DNA from: Caldiserica bacterium UBA4770
Lineage (GTDB): Bacteria > Caldisericota > Caldisericia > Caldisericales > Caldisericaceae
Length of the DNA stretch: 17,077 nt
Assembly (NCBI GenBank): GCA_002403335.1
Contig: DHHO01000015.1
Coordinates: 1 to 17,077, forward strand
Reading direction: 5' to 3'
Position numbers and translations under genes: made by a program
Part shown: in pieces, positions 14,883 to 17,077 of the stretch
Layout of the letters: each line of letters opens with the position of its first letter
Position numbering within the stretch: the first letter of the stretch is position 1
The notes under the pieces: generated by a model
What the model saw: the letters and a program-made list of their open reading frames with translations, nothing else
Told to the model about the DNA's origin: nothing
The model's database searches: none

Positions 14883-14993
14883 AATTGTCCCCATTAAAAT
14901 CATGTGTGGAATTGCTCCTTACCTTCTTAAACATGCTGTTCAAAAATCTTCCATTACAAATTACCGTAAGCGCTTTTCGGAGGGTGGAAATGA
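14883..14993. repeat. Dispersed 111-bp repeat, copy 2
   Basis: The partner of 9647-9757, same orientation and ungapped. Like copy 1 it sits directly upstream of a minus-strand gene, starting 8 bp beyond the -35 of the kinase promoter. On the minus strand the open frame runs ...RKALTVICNGRFLNSM... and ends THDFNGDN-stop, with the stop at 14880-14882. In this copy the frame stays open well upstream of the repeat, through WRSLIALGKGEKALIS (roughly 14990-15035). Confidence 0.9.
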
Positions 14994-15253
14994 GCGCTTT
15001 TTCTCCTTTCCCTAATGCAATCAGAGAGCGCCAGGTTTATACCAGATTTGCTTCTAATATCAATTACGCCCTTACCAAAGGAAGCACCATGTCAAGGTGT
15101 CAATGTTTATATGATTCAGCAGGCTTTTTATTAGAAGTAGAAAGAGGGCAGGCTCTACTCAAGATAGAGAGCTTGCCCTTAGAAGAGGTTTACTGCCCCT
15201 CCAAAAAATATCTTTTTATAATCCTCTATAAGATGCTAAATTTCTTGGTACTT
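14994..15253. other. Intergenic region, no supported gene
   Basis: A plus-strand frame stays open across this stretch, but it begins inside the dispersed repeat, has no ribosome site and shows no recognisable domain, so I do not call it. Minus-strand frames are broken apart from the short open stretch next to the repeat. The one clear structure is the hairpin at 15145-15179. Confidence 0.4.
15145..15179 (-). terminator. Probable terminator hairpin after the hydrolase gene
   Basis: A 12-bp stem AGGGCAGGCTCT / AGAGCTTGCCCT with one G-T pair and an 11-nt loop lies about 75 bp beyond the minus-strand hydrolase stop. It is followed on that strand by the pyrimidine-rich CTTTCTACTTCT. The T tract is broken and the distance long, so this is a moderate call. 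Confidence 0.45.
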
Positions 15254-16222
15254 TTAAGGTTTTAGATAGGTATTTAACCAACTTATTGTTTCATCTATCG
15301 CCTGATCTAATTTTTCGGGACCTACAAAGTTATCGAAGGTATGGTCGGCTTCAAGGACAACAAGTTTCTCTTCCCCATTGTGAGCATCAATAAACTTCTG
15401 GGCCTGTTGAGGTTGAGGAGCAACCAGCGCATCATTTGTACCACAGATATCAAGAAGAGGCCCTTTAAACTTGCCAATCTCTTCAAGAGGATGCAACTCT
15501 TTTGCTGAATCAAAGAAACCCTTCTTGAGTGTTGTAGTTTCTCCCCAGGGTAATGAAAATGTTACAATACCCTTTTCTTCAAGCTCTGCTTGCTGGTCTG
15601 GCAAAAGGAATATATTTAATATTCCTAAATCCGGTGCCGCTGACCACAGTACCACAACTTTGACAAGGGGTTCATTACTCATGCAACTTGCAAGAGCTCC
15701 CCCCAGAGATAAACCACACACTGCTAACTTGTTCTTATCTACAGCAGGATTCTCTGACAGATACTTGAGCGCCACTTTGGCATCAGAAAGTTCCCCAGTC
15801 ACAGTCGCATCCTGCCAGAGCCCCTCGCTTTTCCCTGAATTCCTGTAATCAATTCGGAGGCTTACATAACCTGCCTCTGCAAGTTTCAATGCAGTTCTCT
15901 CCCACATCCCCTGAGGTCTTCCGCCTTCAGCAGGCACAAATGTATTTACTACTGGAAGTTCGTCCCTTTCACCCAAAAATCCTGGAAGTAAAAGAACAGC
16001 AGGACATGGCTTGTCGATATTTGCAGGGTATACGATAGTTCCAGCAAAATTCATTCCCTCATTTTGCATAATAACATCCACCTGCTTACCAGCATATGGT
16101 GTCACCTTCGCCTCTTTTGGCCTTACGCCAAAGTAAGTACCTGCAATCCCAATCAGGAGGGCAACAATGACTAACGCTATTACCGTCCCGATCTTCATCT
16201 GCCCTTTTTTCAACTTCTTCAT
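15254..16222 (-). CDS. Membrane-anchored alpha/beta hydrolase (dienelactone hydrolase/acyl-peptidase-like)
   Basis: A 322-residue protein starting at ATG 16222, seven bases after AGGAGG. A basic N-terminus and one hydrophobic helix (about 10-31) form a signal anchor, or an uncleaved signal, placing the enzyme outside the membrane. The alpha/beta-hydrolase core shows the oxyanion-side motif LLLPGFLGERDE (77-88), RIDYRNSGKSEG (123-134), nucleophile Ser172 in GLSLGG, acid Asp264 in CGTNDALV, and base His294 in EADHTFDN. The triad is complete, so an active esterase, lipase or peptidase is expected; the substrate cannot be told. It is a single-gene unit with its own promoter and a probable downstream hairpin. 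Confidence 0.88.
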   Translation of the reverse strand: MKKLKKGQMKIGTVIALVIVALLIGIAGTYFGVRPKEAKVTPYAGKQVDVIMQNEGMNFAGTIVYPANIDKPCPAVLLLPGFLGERDELPVVNTFVPAEGGRPQGMWERTALKLAEAGYVSLRIDYRNSGKSEGLWQDATVTGELSDAKVALKYLSENPAVDKNKLAVCGLSLGGALASCMSNEPLVKVVVLWSAAPDLGILNIFLLPDQQAELEEKGIVTFSLPWGETTTLKKGFFDSAKELHPLEEIGKFKGPLLDICGTNDALVAPQPQQAQKFIDAHNGEEKLVVLEADHTFDNFVGPEKLDQAIDETISWLNTYLKP

Positions 16223-16287
16223 CTTTTCCTCCTTAAATGAACTTTTTAATGTCCCGATATTGTGTAACTACAAAGCCTTCTCTTTTC

Positions 16288-16316
16288 ATTTTACTAAAAA
16301 TAACAAGGGCTGTCAA
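16288..16316 (-). promoter_or_regulatory. Sigma-70-type promoter of the hydrolase gene
   Basis: Read on the minus strand: consensus TTGACA (16311-16316), a 17-bp spacer, and TAAAAT (16288-16293). The expected start near 16281 leaves a leader of about 60 nt with AGGAGG just before the ATG. It faces away from the DUF1659 gene on the plus strand. Confidence 0.8.
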
Positions 16317-16462
16317 TTTTTTACAAGTGTTGCGAGCTTTTATTTTAGTGAAATAACACCCGATGCTTCCAGATTCTTTCCCCCTCTGCATATTTATATG
16401 TGAGGAAGGTAAAAGTGCGCGCAATTACTCTTACTCAAAATCTAATGCATGGAGGTGCATAT

Positions 16463-16663
16463 ATGACTGTAATAGAAAGACCCGGCAGGCTTGAGATTAT
16501 TTTCTCACTGCCCGATGATAAGAGAAGGACTGAAAGCGTCCTCAACATCAGACCTACTGCAACAGATAACGACCTTTATGATATCGGTGTTGCTATTTCA
16601 AATCTTCTCGCTGACACACTGTATGAAATAAGGCGAACATCAAGCAAGGCCTATGCCGCATAA
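16463..16663 (+). CDS. DUF1659 domain-containing small protein
   Basis: A 66-residue protein. The start is ATG 16463, six bases after GGAGGTG; an ATG 21 codons upstream has no ribosome site and adds residues unlike the family. The DUF1659 pattern is visible as RLEIIFSLPDDKRRTESVLNIRP, followed by TATDNDLYDIGVAISNLL, the typical strand-strand-helix layout and length (60-75 residues). The function is unknown. Members are usually paired with a DUF2922 gene, as here: the next start follows after about 11 bp, and GGAGG directly follows this stop. Probably cytoplasmic, with no signal peptide or membrane helix. Confidence 0.85.
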   Translation: MTVIERPGRLEIIFSLPDDKRRTESVLNIRPTATDNDLYDIGVAISNLLADTLYEIRRTSSKAYAA

Positions 16664-16674
16664 GGAGGTGAATG

Positions 16675-16908
16675 ATGGCTGATATAGATGAAACCGTATT
16701 AAGATTAGTTTTCGGAACCGAAAACGGAAAGACTGCCTCAATGGAGTTTGACAATCCGAAGGCAGATATAACTGAGGCACAGGTTCAGAGCTTGATGAAC
16801 TTATTCATCACAAAGAATGTTGTGCTTACCAAGAACGGGGCTCTCACAGAGATTGTTGATGGTGGCATTGTCCACAGAACAAGAACAACCACTGATTTAG
16901 TCCCATAG
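16675..16908 (+). CDS. DUF2922 domain-containing small protein
   Basis: A 77-residue protein. Two adjacent ATGs (16672 and 16675) are possible; the second has the better spacing (6 nt) from GGAGG at 16664-16668. The DUF2922 pattern is clear: TVLRLVFGTENGKTASMEFD near the start, NPKADITEAQVQSLMNLFI in the middle and GGIVHRTRTTTDLV at the end. The function is unknown. It forms a two-gene unit with the upstream DUF1659 gene and is closed by a strong terminator 12 bp after the stop, so the pair is a self-contained cistron. Confidence 0.87.
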   Translation: MADIDETVLRLVFGTENGKTASMEFDNPKADITEAQVQSLMNLFITKNVVLTKNGALTEIVDGGIVHRTRTTTDLVP

Positions 16909-16920
16909 GTTTCTTTTGCT

Positions 16921-16953
16921 TGGCGGGGGATGAGGTGTCCCCCGCCATTTTTT
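16921..16953 (+). terminator. Strong intrinsic terminator of the DUF1659-DUF2922 unit
   Basis: A perfect 10-bp GC-rich stem TGGCGGGGGA / TCCCCCGCCA with a 7-nt loop is followed directly by six T residues (16948-16953). Confidence 0.92.
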
Positions 16954-16988
16954 AAAGCAAGATTTAAAAAATAACTGCGAGGTGAAAA

Positions 16989-17077
16989 ATGAACGACTAC
17001 GTTAAGGAGTTTATGACAGAAAATAGTATAAGTAAAGACCTTGAAGGTGTATTAAGAGCCTTCTTTGAGTTTATTTA
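16989..17077 (+). CDS. Unidentified gene, 5' part only
   Basis: An ATG at 16989 follows GAGGTG with a 5-nt gap and opens a frame that runs to the window edge (29 full codons, beginning MNDYVKEFMTENSISKDLEG). It follows the terminator of the DUF2922 gene by about 35 bp on the same strand. The visible residues are mixed helical, with no signal peptide and no recognised domain. In Firmicutes a small YvrJ-type gene sometimes follows DUF1659/DUF2922 pairs, but these residues do not clearly match that family. Confidence 0.55.
   Translation, partial: MNDYVKEFMTENSISKDLEGVLRAFFEFI

Noticed and set aside
14885..15265. Long plus-strand open frame (126 codons) covering the repeat and the hairpin
   Set aside because: It begins inside the dispersed repeat, whose conserved frame is on the other strand, crosses a terminator-like hairpin, has no ribosome site and shows no recognisable domain.
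16400..16462. Upstream ATG extending the DUF1659 protein by 21 residues
   Set aside because: No ribosome site precedes it, and the downstream ATG has GGAGGTG at ideal spacing and matches family length.
1..17077. CRISPR arrays, tRNA or rRNA genes, toxin-antitoxin or defence systems
   Set aside because: No regularly spaced repeats, no cloverleaf or rRNA-like segments, and no matching gene pairs were found on reading both strands.

Overview
The window looks like a chromosomal segment of a low-GC, probably anaerobic bacterium. Clear Shine-Dalgarno sites precede most genes, several promoters are sigma-70-like, and intrinsic terminators, a copper-amine-oxidase-type stalk domain and a DUF1659/DUF2922 pair are present. 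These recall thermophilic Clostridia or a Caldiserica-like lineage. No rRNA, tRNA or phylogenetic marker is present, so the assignment is tentative.

Layout. (1) 1-870: two half-size chromate-transporter subunits on the + strand (the first cut by the window edge), ending at a bidirectional hairpin. (2) 891-2394: a convergent radical SAM gene with a strong promoter whose -35 lies inside a perfect 9-bp inverted repeat. (3) 2395-4668: an AT-rich gap with an orphan coding remnant and two perfect DnaA boxes, followed by a dead IS1634-type transposase carrying one amber codon and one +1 frameshift. (4) 4669-6943: AT-rich accessory genes: two small membrane proteins, a DUF2804 protein and a small lipoprotein. 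(5) 7025-9639: a large exported Asp-box propeller protein with a bacterial-repeat domain and a C-terminal stalk domain, with its own promoter. (6) 9846-12578: a tight three-gene minus-strand operon (HMG-CoA-synthase-like, thiolase, DUF35 zinc/OB protein) ending in a perfect 11-bp hairpin. (7) 12712-14875: a cytosolic PAS-PAS histidine kinase and NarL-type response regulator, immediately upstream on the same strand. (8) 15254-16316: a membrane-anchored alpha/beta hydrolase. (9) 16463-17077: DUF1659, DUF2922, a strong terminator, and the start of an unidentified gene.

The most interesting system is the three-gene acyl-CoA cluster. Gene sizes and order match both archaeal thiolase/HMG-CoA-synthase/DUF35 complexes and the PhlA-PhlC-PhlB acyltransferase. 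Here the HMG-CoA-synthase-like subunit has Gly where the acyl-accepting Cys should be and Ser where the Glu should be, while the thiolase subunit keeps its Cys and His. This points to a complex with one catalytic and one non-catalytic thiolase-fold subunit, or to unknown chemistry. The adjacent two-component system and a 14-bp palindrome in the leader of the cluster are candidates for its control.

Other structure: a 111-bp dispersed repeat (106/111 identical) lies directly upstream of two unrelated minus-strand genes, and the histidine kinase gene appears to make a leaderless mRNA.
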